Positions 34,729 to 45,765 of a stretch of 64,000 bases of DNA are shown here, piece by piece. Each line of letters starts with the position of its first letter. Position 1 is the first letter of the stretch. The translations under genes were made by a program, and so were the position numbers. Below the pieces are notes generated by a model. That model saw nothing but the letters and a program-made list of their open reading frames with translations, did no database searches and was not told where the DNA came from. This DNA comes from Amyloporia xantha (Eukaryota > Basidiomycota > Agaricomycetes > Polyporales > Adustoporiaceae), in NCBI GenBank assembly GCA_036971615.1, contig JAYKKR010000002.1, positions 3,348,001 through 3,412,000 of the forward strand. Direction: 5' to 3'.

Positions 34729-34830
34729 CAAGGGTCGGCATCCGATCTGAGTCCGATGTTTCCGATCGCCCCTTCCCACCTGCCACTTCAAGCCGTCCAG
34801 CAACTTTCTTGAACACGCTCATGCAGGTGT

Positions 34831-36086
34831 ATGTCGGCTGCATCTCAGGACAACGTCCAAGACCAAGGCAACTCCCTCTACGCGGCTCTTGCTCGCACTG
34901 CCACCCGTAGTCTTGCCTTATACTTCTCTCGACCCGTGAGACTGTTCAGACCCTCCAAAGGTGCAATATACAATCCCGAGCTGTCTATGGTGTTTGCTCA
35001 CCATACATTCGTCAAGTGAATGGTTGGCAAACACTCAAGAATCTAGCTGTCCATCATGGCCAATCACTTTCACCTCAGTATCTGTCTTGGTTAGTCAAAC
35101 AACACGGGGTCAGTCACTTTGGCTCTCTGCTACCGACGGTACTAACTCCTACTTCAGTTCATGGTAATCCCAAAGCATTTTATACCACCCATGCTCGTAA
35201 ACGGCGGCCTGGGATTCGTATTGTGGTCCACATACGCGGAAGTCTCGGACTCTCTTGAGCATCGCGTGTCTAATCCAATCGCACTCGCAGCAATTTCTGG
35301 CGCGTCTGCTGGCGGCGTCCAGGCACTGCTGGCAGCTCCTGCCGAGAATGTTCGTCTGGCAATTGAGGGTGGTTCATCGAGCGCAAGGGGGTGGTCGCAC
35401 GCATGGAAAGAGGTTTTCCGTGGTACTCAGTCTCAAACATTCGGGGCAAGGCGAGACGAAATGCATGAAGCCCGTCTAGTTAGAGATTGGATGAAAGAAG
35501 TTGGAGATATGGCTGGCCGTGGCTGGGATGGATGGGGCTGGGGTTGTGCGAAGGACATATGTGGTAACAGAACTCATGTCAGAGTATGTCGGATATTGTG
35601 TGCTCATGCATCGTTCCGTCGACAGGCTTTGCTGTCTTCTTTTCGATATTCGAGATCACTCGTCGTATCGCTGCGAAGACGAAAGCTGCATCTCAAGATG
35701 TCATATCCAGCTTGAAGTCTGATTCTCTGCGAAGACATGTACCGCGAGTCATACATGCCACTACACTCGTAACGGGTGGGGCATTCGCGGGTTTAGCCTA
35801 CGAATTGACGTGTCGTCCATGGGATGTGGCACGGAAAGCGGTACATGTAGATAGGGTGCGCTCTGTCTCTGAAAGACACCCTGTTACAGTTATTTTGTTA
35901 CGCAAGCTACGAGAGGATGGACTTTCTTCATACTTCAAGGATCCCAATCATGTCCCGCATCACGAAGATCCTTCTACCTCGCTTCTCCGTCGTAGAATAT
36001 ACTCCGCCTCCCGTACTTTGGCTCGTGTGGGTCCATGGGGAATAGGTTTTCTAGTGTGGGAAGCCTTCGGACCGGGTATTTCATAG
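34831..36086 (+). CDS. Divergent mitochondrial carrier family protein
   Basis: Predicted inner-membrane solute carrier. The spliced product has the threefold layout of the family, but degenerate: repeat one has SRPVRLFRPSK where PxDxxR is expected, so the acidic residue is lost. Repeat two is GASAGGVQALLAAPAENVRLAIEG, a good PxExxR signature. Repeat three is GGAFAGLAYELTCRPWDVARKAV, a good PxDxxR. Between them lies a hydrophilic matrix loop and the segment WDGWGWGCAKDICGFAVFFSIFEITRRI. The C-terminus is SRTLARVGPWGIGFLVWEAFGPGIS, stop TAG at 36084-36086. Introns near 34962-35016 (phase 1, joining K to VNGWQ), 35107-35157 (with CTAAC branch) and 35565-35627 all keep frame. Substrate unknown. 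It is divergent from the ALKBH7-like gene over 191 bp. Confidence 0.7.
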
Positions 36087-39000
36087 TTCATTTAGTTGCG
36101 TAGTCGACATTGTTTTGTACGATGGATGGGCCAATCCTATCACCTACGGATGTATAGCAAGGTCGCAGAACATTGCCTGAGTAATAACCCGAGGGGTCCC
36201 GTCACGTACGGCACAATGAAAATAAGATATCGAATTGCAGGTGGTAGCGGGCTTTAGACTATAATGTCGGAATGAAACTGTCTCGATTTGAAGTCCGACA
36301 GAGAAGCTAATGCCATCTGGTAGTATACGAGAGATAGAGCACTCGACAACATACCTGGCTCAAATCTAGACAAAAGCGACGCGAACTCGAGGCCCGTCTC
36401 GTGCCGTGTGGAACAGGGCGCTATCCGGGATCATCTTGACGCAGATACCGCTTCAGCGGGGGCACCATGAGCGCCGTGTCCACGATTGCACTGATGATAC
36501 TCCCGCGAACCTACACATATGATCGGCGGGTTCACATTGTGTAGTGTCATGGTACAACCCAATGTACCGGAATTGAACGAGACCGAGGATCATTCGTGTG
36601 GCTCCTCTGGGATCGCGGGAGCGTGCGCTTTTGCTTCGTTGAGTTCATTGAGCCGAACATGTGAAACATGCTCCATGTAAATTGTCCTCACATCGTAAAT
36701 TTGTGGAGCTCATACTGCTAATGTTCCAGGAGGGATGCGATCTAGGTCCTGTTTCCAAGATGACCAAAATCATTGGTCTGCTCGCCCACAGAGTCCAAGG
36801 AGAGCCGCATTCTACAATAACCAGCATCGATTGGAAGCGGAGCGGTGAACAGTCAACCTGATGAAAGCCAGATGTTTATTCAGCGACAGCTGTGAGACTC
36901 ACTCGATTGCAGACCTCCGGTTACAGTTCTTCCCCATCGATGAACTTTGGACGGTAGGTCTCTCGTGAGAGAAATTCTGTGGAGTGACAGCACTGATAGG
37001 TCCAACCCGTAGATCCCATTTGAGTAATGCATCCTCATCTGCCAGCCTGGCAGAATACAGACTTCAGCTGAAGAGCCGCGTCAATCAGTCTTTGCATCCA
37101 GCGGTCGAAGACACATGCGGAGCATGGTACTCTGACCGTCAAAACTCATACCTCGTCATCATTCTTGAATGGGGTTGGGTCGGAAGAAGCGTTCTAGCAA
37201 CAGGCCTTTCCAAGCGCGTACGTCATGAGAGCAAATTGGTGCCAAGCCATGTACTATTGCTCTAGGGACTAGGCGTTCTCGGTCTGCTTGTTATTGTAGC
37301 AATCAGCTGATGACCCAGCTGTTAAGCTACCGGATAGTGAAGCACGTTGCAAAATAATTCCGACTCCATCAAGTTGGCGGTGCGCGATTCGACGCTGAAA
37401 GGTCGCCAAGTATTCGGGTAGACTGTAGGGATCCCTAGCACACAGCAGTATGTTTTCGAAGCTTGTCTCTAACAAGGTTGCAATTGATGTTCGTGCATCT
37501 AGACTGCAGATGACTGCTAGCCGCAGTAAAATGTCTCGGCGCGGTGTGATGATTTAGATGGCACCATCGAGTAGGGCTGTGTCTGGAGCAACCGTTGTAA
37601 ATCTGCCCAGCGAGGAAAAAATATTAATGAATGGAGGAGGACAAGGAGAACGAAGAGGACGTCGCCCAAAGCCTTTCCCAAGTTCAATCCAGTCTCAGAT
37701 AATCGCGGAGTTTTCGGGGACAGACTAGCAGCCGCCGCGACACTTCGCACGGAGCAGCCGCCCAAGTTTGTATAAGACCTCATGTTATCCGATAAGCCAC
37801 CTTGCTCATCCGGGAATAGACGATTCATATGCATGTCTCCTCAATTCCGCATATCATGGACGAACGACCGGTTCTGCTGTATCGCTGCACTCAGTCTAGC
37901 TTCTGTGGATATACCAATCGATCTGCGAGGCCACACACGCGTTTCAAATGTCCCCGTCGCTGCATCCAGTAGTGCTTTGACTTTTATCGCAGTCGACTTC
38001 TGAACGTCGGTGGAGTGGTGGAGGAACTGGGAACCGCAAGCGGATGAATTGAACTTTAGACCTCATATCCGCGGCCGGGTCGTATGACGGTATGTCTCCT
38101 TCATCTCCTTCTGTGTGTACGTCCAAGAAACGGCCGTTGACGTATTACGCTATGCATGTCTTGATATGCAGAACACTCTAGCGCATATGAAATGGGCTCG
38201 ATGCACCTCTGTTAGGCTTTAATGTATCTGTGAAGGCAGGAACCATCCGACTCGATTCGTCAGTCTGCCCTGCGGGCGTACCCTGGATCATGCATGCCTC
38301 GCGGTTATACTAGCACCTCTGCCAAGATGACGTCGGCCACTTTGTTATTAAGGCCACGGAGGCCAGACAGGTCGATACATTGATCAGCTTGCCTAGCATT
38401 GGTGGGCCACGACTTGACGGCGGGTCGCCACGATTCTAGGCATTCCCCCCTCTATAGTGAGTTCTCTTCCCGCCATACAAACACGCGGTGGGACTAACGG
38501 GGTGTGCTCGAAGCAGTCCGTGAGTGATGAGCGCAGAACTTCAAGGTCTTCTCAGGTTGATCTGCCGTGGCCAAGGCATCCGATTCCTCGACCGCCGACT
38601 TCGAGAGAACGTCAAGCATGGGAACGTTTTCTCCATTCTGGCCCATTTCTCCCACCATCTATGTGCCAGGCGGCAAGATGGATCTGACTTTCGAAAAGTC
38701 CATATCCGTGGTTTGCGCAACATTGTCCACACGCCATCAGGATTCTTTTGAGACTGCGTCTGAATGAACGATGTGACCGGACCGGAGCACCGTCCGCAGT
38801 GCTCATTCATACTCTCGGACTCATCTTGGTTCTCGATGGTCTGTCAAACAATGCTACTACTCTCTAAATGTTGGGGCTGATTGTGTAGGATCATGCTGCG
38901 GTGTTGCAGGTGGCGAGTTGGTTTGTTTTTGTGGTAATATTGCCCACTCTAACATGTTCGACAACCACTTCTCCACCATATGGCGGCCGCTATGCAATTC

Positions 39001-40638
39001 TACCTGAAAGTATTTCCGTCTACACGAGGCAACCCGATGCGATACACACGCTAGATGCCCGCTGAAATATGGGTTGACAGTGGTCGTCCTGTCATCTTGC
39101 AGCGTTTCGCAAGATAAATGAACGAACTACGTGTGCGCACGAGGACATTGGGGTCAAGTTCATCTCAAGTCTGGCGACATCTTTCTTCCCTGTCGTTCAG
39201 ACTTTCAGTCACCGGAACTTGCCAGTAGGAGCCCCTGTGGTTGTGTGTCAAACCGCAATTATGCCTGCAATGGCTACGAAGCTGACATCTCCGCCTAATA
39301 TCCACATAAATTATGTACATGCTATGACAAAATACGCAGCTGCGTCTCGAGCTCTATTAATGGCAACTATGCTGAAGAATGAGACGCGTCTTCGTCTTCT
39401 ACTGTCGTTTCCGGTGTTCATACTCTTGGGCATCATCTCGCGAGGCTCGTGGACGCAATCTGCTCGGCCGAGACGTAGTTTCTCGCGGAATGCATCTCCT
39501 GCATATAACTCGGCTGCGCGTTTCCCGGACACGGAGATGAGTGTCGCGATTTTTGCGGGAATGCAAGAATACAACGTAACGTCATTTCCGTTCGCTACAC
39601 CTTCGGTCCTTGTGGTACTGCCCTAGCCGCCATTCCTCAGAGAAAATCTTTGTCTCAAATCGTGGGCGTCACGCTCTGTCAACCATAACTCGGATCTGAT
39701 CTCTACTGCGCCCCTGACTTCTGAACCTAATCCATAATTGTTAACCGGCGATATTGACGGCGGGGGTGTGTGTTGTGGGAATATCAGTGACATATCGTTC
39801 GTAATTTGATGTTCTAATCATATTTCGAGTCCTGTTCACAAAGTAATGCAATGAACGTTGCGTATGCCTAAAGAGCGCGCAGGGTCCATGGGAGAAATTC
39901 GCTACATCTTTCTCTCCGTCGCCGGAAGGTGCGTGGCGAGCTTATGTTACATTTCATACACGGATGGGTTAGATTTCCCTTTGGTCTCGTCCTTATTTAT
40001 GGTGTTCGTGAGAAGTGCGCCAAAGACTGGGAAAGTGTTCCCTTCCCGAGCCTGGAGCACTCAGCATGCACTTAGACTGCCGTGCAGTCATGCGGAAAAC
40101 GTGGCTGGCACAGGATGATGTTTGGGGCCAAAGGAGCAGTGATTACGTTCCGCACATTGGTCAAAATCTCCATCGTGATTTTCCACCGGTGAAGACAACG
40201 ACAATTTCATTTTTGCTCGACCTTTATACCACATAAAAATCTTCCGCATTGATTCGTTAGAATGCCCCTTGAAAAAGCTGACAGATGACCGAGGAATTGA
40301 ACGCAGCGGCTGTCGCCCCGCGATATTTACCCAGTCTTCTATCGAGCATGACCTCTAACTTTATTAGGCACCTGGTGCTGTGCTGTGGGTGTGTTAAGTG
40401 AGGCGTAGGGAGAGTAAACGGAAAAAGAGAGTTGGTGTGCGTAGAGTCACATATAAGGAGAGTACTTACGCTGAGATCGACAGGAATTCACGTGCAAGAA
40501 TCTTCTGGGACGTTCGATCGATCGCGTTGCCGCACTGATTTCAAGCTTATTTCAGCCCCGCCTCACTTTTATTTCGTTCATCTTGCTCGAGCTGCACGCA
40601 GCCATCCACTCACCGCTCTTCATTCAACTTGCTTTGCT
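36087..40638. other. Gene-poor region (4.55 kb)
   Basis: No gene I can support. Open frames are all short (at most 135 codons, 39219-39626 plus) and show no family motif. One minus-strand frame at 37517-37834 holds a hydrophobic stretch (DVLFVLLVLLHSLIFF) but no other sign of coding. No terminal repeats, reverse transcriptase, transposase or target-site duplication were seen by eye. It could be a decayed mobile element, a non-coding RNA region or an unrecognised fast-evolving gene. Confidence 0.5.
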
Positions 40639-42008
40639 ATGCCTCGCTGCACTCACAAGGGCTGTGGACAGGACTACGATGCTGCTACCAACACCGACGA
40701 AAGCTGTAGCTACCATCCAGGTGGCCCCGTCTTTCACGAAGGGCTCAAGTCCTGGTCGTGCTGTTCAGGCGTAAACAAACCGGTCCTCGACTTTGATGAG
40801 TTTATGAAAATCTCGGTGGGTGAATTTACTACCTCATCGTGTTTGGTGACGCTGAGACTCGACAGGGGTGCACTAAAGGCTTCCACACGGACGAAGCTCC
40901 CAAGGTGGATGCACCGAAGCCAGCCCCGAACGTGGACCTCAAGATGACCGCCTCTCAAGCAGGGAAGGAGACGTATTCATCGGGATCATCGGGATTGCAG
41001 TCTGTCGCGCCAGCGGCGCCTGCTGTCGCAGCAGCAGCGCCTCCGTCTCCAGTCGAAGAGGAGGAAGATGACCCGTCTATACAGGTCCCGGCGGGCACGA
41101 AGTGTCGGCGAAATGGGTGTCAGACTGTCTTGGAGAATGACGATGTAAACCGGAAGGGAGACGGTCCGGGAACAGTGTGTACTTACCACCCTAAGCCTGT
41201 AAGTAGGAATTTGCTACTATCGTGCTCCAAAGAGATCTCTCAAAACGCTCTCGCTATAGCCTATCTTTCACGAAGGGAGCAAGGTAAGTGTACTCGTAGC
41301 CACATTCGCGTAACAGTCCTCGTGACTGTACTCGCATCAAGGGCTACCTTTGCTGTAAACGACGCGTCCTGGAGTTTGACGAGTTCCTCAAAATCGAGGG
41401 CTGCAAGACCGGCCGTCACGTATTCGCCCCTAAAAACGCAGGCCAGGCTGTATGTCGTGTATGCCTGCTCTATCATCCATTGTCTTGACCGAAGAACGCG
41501 TCCAGACGGAACAGTTCACTGAATGTCGCATAGATCACTATCAAACTCCCTCTGAGGTGCACATCTCAGTGTTTGCGAAGAAGGCTGACCAAGAACGCAG
41601 CACTGTAACGATCGAACGAAACGCGGTACGTCGTTTCTCTTAGACATGTTGTCCGAATGCGCTGATCTCTCGTCTTAGATCCATCTTGACCTCTATCTCC
41701 CAGCGTCGAAACGGTTCCGCAAATCACTGGAGCTCTTCGGTCCCATAGATGCCGCGGCATCCACTTACAAATACTACGGCACCAAGGTTTGTAGTCCTGA
41801 TCAGTTGCCTTCCCGGGTGTTTACCCTGTGCCTCTAGTTGGAGCTACACCTCAAGAAAGAAGACAACCGAAGCTGGACCATTCTGGAAAAGCCAACGCGA
41901 GATCTTGGCCCCATTAACTTGACCTTCGGGGTTGGAGGCAGGACTGGCACGATCGGCGCGAAGGAAATTATCTTGGACGACATCAATAAGGCGAAAGTCA
42001 ACGCATAG
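40639..42008 (+). CDS. CHORD and CS domain co-chaperone (RAR1/CHP-1/Melusin type)
   Basis: Hsp90 co-chaperone-like protein. Two zinc-binding CHORD domains are visible. The first starts at the ATG: CTHKGCGQDYDAATN, CSYHPGGPVFHEGLKSWSCC, KPVLDFDEFMKI, then GCTKGFH. The second is CRRNGCQTVLEND, CTYHP, PIFHEGSKGYLCC, RVLEFDEFLKIEGCKTGRH. They are followed by a CS domain (p23-like) with YQTPSEVHISVFAKKAD, IHLDLYLPASKRFRKSLELFGPIDA and NRSWTILEKPTRDLG. The linker between CHORDs is Ala/Pro/Glu-rich. Six introns or so; the second CHORD is spread over three tiny exons (near 41200-41450). The stop TAG is at 42006-42008. In animals and plants the family supports Hsp90 clients (NLR receptors in plants); the fungal role is less clear. 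Confidence 0.9.
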
Positions 42009-42131
42009 GGCCCAGGGACATATGGACAAAAGCATCAACAGTTAGTAGTGGGTGAGTTGTGAGATATGTGGTACTATAGTCTATGATGTCTTGCAAGGTG
42101 GTTGCAACTGTACATGGCCGCATTAACGTAA

Positions 42132-45100
42132 TCATAGGCTACCCGGCTTCTCTACGATCTGATACGTCTGTATCATGTCTCCTTCACGGAGATCCTCGAA
42201 GCTTTCGAATGCCATACCGCATTCAATCCCCTTGGAGGCCTCCATGATGTCTTTCTTGAGGTGCTTGAAGGTCTCCAGACGCCCTAGCAATCGAACAGTC
42301 TGAATGATGATTCACATATATAGATGAGGTAACACACCTTCATGAATGACCTCGCCGTCTCGTACCACCCGCGCTGGCTTGCTCTTCTCCACAAGTCCGT
42401 TCGAGACACGACAACCGGCCACTTTCATCGTCTTTCTGCCCTTCAAATGAATATCAAAGAGCTGTAGGACGTTCGCTTCGCCTGATACCCGCTTCTCGAC
42501 GATGACGGGAAGTAGTGCAATTACATGCTGCTTCACTTCGTCCATGAGGCGATAGATGATAGTGGAGCTGAGTATGGAGACCTGCTGGGAGGCCGCTACT
42601 GCTTGGATTGGACGTGGAATGTTCACTGAGAACGCTACCACCGTGCCTACAAAGTCATAGTTCAGCATTCCATAGCAGATGACTGAGCAGGACACCGACC
42701 TCCCACCGCTTTGGCTCTCATAACATCTGACTCGTTTACATCTCCTACCCCAGTCGCGACAATTTTAACACCAGCGATGTGGTTACCTATGCCCTGAAGG
42801 GCACCGGCAACAGCTTCGACAGACCCGCTAACATCGGCCTTGACGACAAGTCTGAGTTCTTTCAGGCCAGATTCCTTGTTCGCAGTAGCGGAGTCTTCAG
42901 ATTGTTCGTCACCCGTTGTCTCAGCATCACTCTCCTTCTCCTTTTGCACCCTCTCCAAACGGCGCTGTTCGTTGATAGCTTCCATATCTTCTAGAGTAGA
43001 ATCCATCTCTGCCTTGCGTATGCGATTCGCAAGTGCTTTCTTCACCTCTGATTCAGTGCCCTTGAGCACCTCATCGCCCGCGGTCGGCAGTTCTTTCCAC
43101 CCTGATACGGTTACTGCCATCCCTGGGTAAGCGGCTTTCACCGCCTGCCCATTGGAATCGCTCAGGACGCGTACCTTGCCGTGACTCATCCCAGCAATGA
43201 TGTGATCAGATGGCTTCAAGCAGCCGCGGAGGAGTAACACTGTTGCGACTGGCCTGCCGATTCGTGAGGATCCGTTAGGACAGAAAGCGACTATTTTTGA
43301 CAAATTCACTCACCCAAGACCCTTTCGGAACTGTGACTCGAGCACATAGCCTTGGATATTACCCTCTCTCTCTGCACGCAAATCCTGCATTTCTGCCAAA
43401 GCTGAAATGGTTTCTACGAGCTGATCTAGGCCTTGACCCGTAAGCCCGGACACAGGAACTGAGGGGACATCGCCGCCAAATGTCTCCAACTGAATGCCTG
43501 CGGCAAGTAGGGCGTGTTCCACCTTGCTCTAATGTGACAGAAATTTAGAAGTATTGTGGACCTTGCCACTTATTTGCACCTACAATATCCACTCCAGGCT
43601 TGTCAACCTTGTTGATGGCTACTACCACGCCAACTTTGTCCTTTTGAATAAGCTCAATGACCTCACGCGTCTGCGGCATGATTCCGTCATCCGCAGCTAC
43701 CACTAGGACAACAATGTCCGTTACGCCTGCACCACGCGCCCGCATCGCTGAGAAGGCAGCATGGCCAGGGGTGTCGAGAAACGTGATAGTCCGGGTGTCA
43801 TTACTGGTACTCCCACTGACTGGCACAGAGAAAGCACCGATATGCTGCGTGATACCACCGGCTTCGCCCTTGGCAACAGAGCTTGAACGCAACGTGTCCA
43901 GAAGGGTTGTCTTGCCGTGATCAACGTGACCCATAATTGTTACCACCGGTGGTCGAGAAGGGAGGGTGGAGGGGTTTGCATGTGCGGGCCTAAAGAGCGA
44001 ATGAGATATGCAAACAAGGAATCCTGATAGCACGACATACGGAGGGAAGATATCAAAAGCAGCTTCATCGTTGACCACTGGGTTGCGATGAAACTCCATA
44101 GCCAATAGTGAGGCGTACTCAGATGTAAGCACTGACGGTGTTCGTGAATGATACATCGATCATTGTGATCATTGGTTGCTTACTATGGTCGTAGGAGGCC
44201 TCGGCGTCCATGCCGACTTTAATCATAGTCCGGCGCAGTGTGTCTGGTATTCGTATTTGTGAGCAACATAGCGAAAAGAGTGTTTACAAAGTGAGTGATC
44301 ACCTAATCGAACGTTTAGGAGCTTGGCGAGATTCCTCACTGACACAACGCTTGGGATAAAAATGTCACGGTTGACGACGGGCTTCGCCTTATGAACGGCT
44401 TTTTTCTTCTCCTTCCCTTGCGAGGAATACGCATTGACGCGAGGGCCACGAGCGTGCTTAGGAATTGCAACATCCTCACTTGTACGAAGTCTAGACACGA
44501 TAGAGCCTCTCTCTTTGTATACTCGCCGACCCTGCTTGTCGGCTCCGGCTCGCATGCGAGACCTAACAGTAGCCCCACCATCAGCTTGTGGCTCCAGTTC
44601 TACCTCTTCAACTACGGTAGGTGCTGATTCTTCCACATCTTTCGCTTCCTCTTCAACTTCCCTGACTTCGGGCTCTTGGGGCTCTTGCTGGTCAGCATGT
44701 TGTGCTCGATTGCTCCATTCAGCGTTTATACGGTCTTTACGCAAGATTTGAGCCAACGGAGTGGCACCCGACCTCGAGGAGGGGGGACCGGCCTGGTGCG
44801 GAGCAGCGTCTCTGACACCCGATTGAGATCTTGTTTTGCTTGCGCGATACTCAGATGAGCTTGGAGGAGAGTGGACACTACCGGGAGAAGAACGCGCTTG
44901 ATGAGGGGCAGGCTCTCTCTGAATTCCGGGCGGGTTAAATCTCGGTGGCTGCGTAGACGGATTGCTAGGCCTCGGGATGGACCATTTAGTGCGATTAGAT
45001 GAGCCATTTGCACTTGGGGAGGGCATCACAGATCTCTCCTGAGGGATGTTCCATTTCCTTGGTCCAGATGCCCTGGATGTTGACGACGGTGAGCCTTGTG

Positions 45101-45337
45101 AAAGTCGGGGTGTCCAAGCCCGGTCTTGAGGGGTGTCAGACGTACGTGGCCAGTCGCTGGGGTTAGTAGCTGAGGAGGTTGGCTGAGGTCGTTCCCATTT
45201 CCCTAAAGATCTGGGCTGATACTATGTGAGATGCAAAGGACTAATACACTGCAAGAACCTACAGCTGGTTTAGCAGCAGTGGACGCTATGCGTATACCAG
45301 ACCGCCTGATTCGAATCGGTCGACGAGCTTGATGCAT
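42132..45337 (-). CDS. IFM1: Mitochondrial translation initiation factor IF-2
   Basis: GTPase that brings initiator tRNA to the mitochondrial small ribosomal subunit. The chosen start, [20 protein letters not shown], is a clear Arg-rich presequence; its 41-bp intron joins to [11 protein letters not shown] long disordered Ser/Pro/Glu region follows, then [22 protein letters not shown], the IF2 N-domain segment. The GTPase motifs are [15 protein letters not shown] (G1, near 43900), GGITQHIG (G2), [12 protein letters not shown] (G3), NKVDKPG (G4) and SGLTGQGLD (G5). Domain II has [11 protein letters not shown] and [12 protein letters not shown]. An acidic Glu/Lys-rich insertion comes next, then domain [18 protein letters not shown] and domain IV, ending [15 protein letters not shown] with stop at 42132-42134. 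About seven introns. The 3' end is convergent with the CHORD gene over 123 bp. Confidence 0.95.
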
Positions 45338-45765
45338 AACGGTTACAGTTTAGAAACCTCGGGTTTGCAAGTCAAGATTGCCGTGCTGGCATCCCAGCAG
45401 AGAGTAACGTATCAACGATGTCGACGAGGTATGTAGATCCCGTTTGCTGCCCGAGGTACTGCATGCCAGGTTCTCGGTGTCTACTCGGCACGAGAAATTG
45501 ACATTGCACGTGCCCGATCAGACAGGCTTCAACAAGTCCGCCAAGTTATGTATTCGTGGTTTTGGGTATGACATCAGAAACACTGATATGGGTTTTCAAG
45601 TTATGTATTCGTCACATTTTGGTAACACATCATAAATACTACGAAGTCAAAAGCCACAATGAATACGAGCGAAGAGCTCTGCAGTTCACCAGAACAGGCA
45701 TCTTTTCTCCGGCGGAGGGTTCAACTAGAGGATAAAGGATGTGGGAACTCAGTATCTTACCGCAC
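45338..45765. other. Intergenic, about 430 bp
   Basis: IF2 upstream region and M13 peptidase 3' flank. Holds only the 55-bp direct repeat listed separately. Confidence 0.55.
45542..45612. repeat. Direct repeat, 55-bp period
   Basis: CAAGTTATGTATTCGT occurs exactly at 45542-45557 and 45597-45612. The following 25 bases of each copy are also alike (TTTTGGGTATGACATCAGAAACAC against TTTTGGTAACACATCATAAATAC). An imperfect two-copy tandem duplication between the IF2 promoter and the M13 3' end. Confidence 0.7.

Noticed and set aside
34640..34822. Upstream in-frame ATG at 34822 for the ALKBH7-like gene
   Set aside because: It would put the start 8 bp from the divergent carrier's ATG and inside the shared promoter. 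The ATG at 34639 gives a proper mitochondrial presequence.
37517..37834. Hydrophobic frame that could be a membrane protein
   Set aside because: One hydrophobic stretch alone is not enough; no conserved motif and no convincing exons around it.
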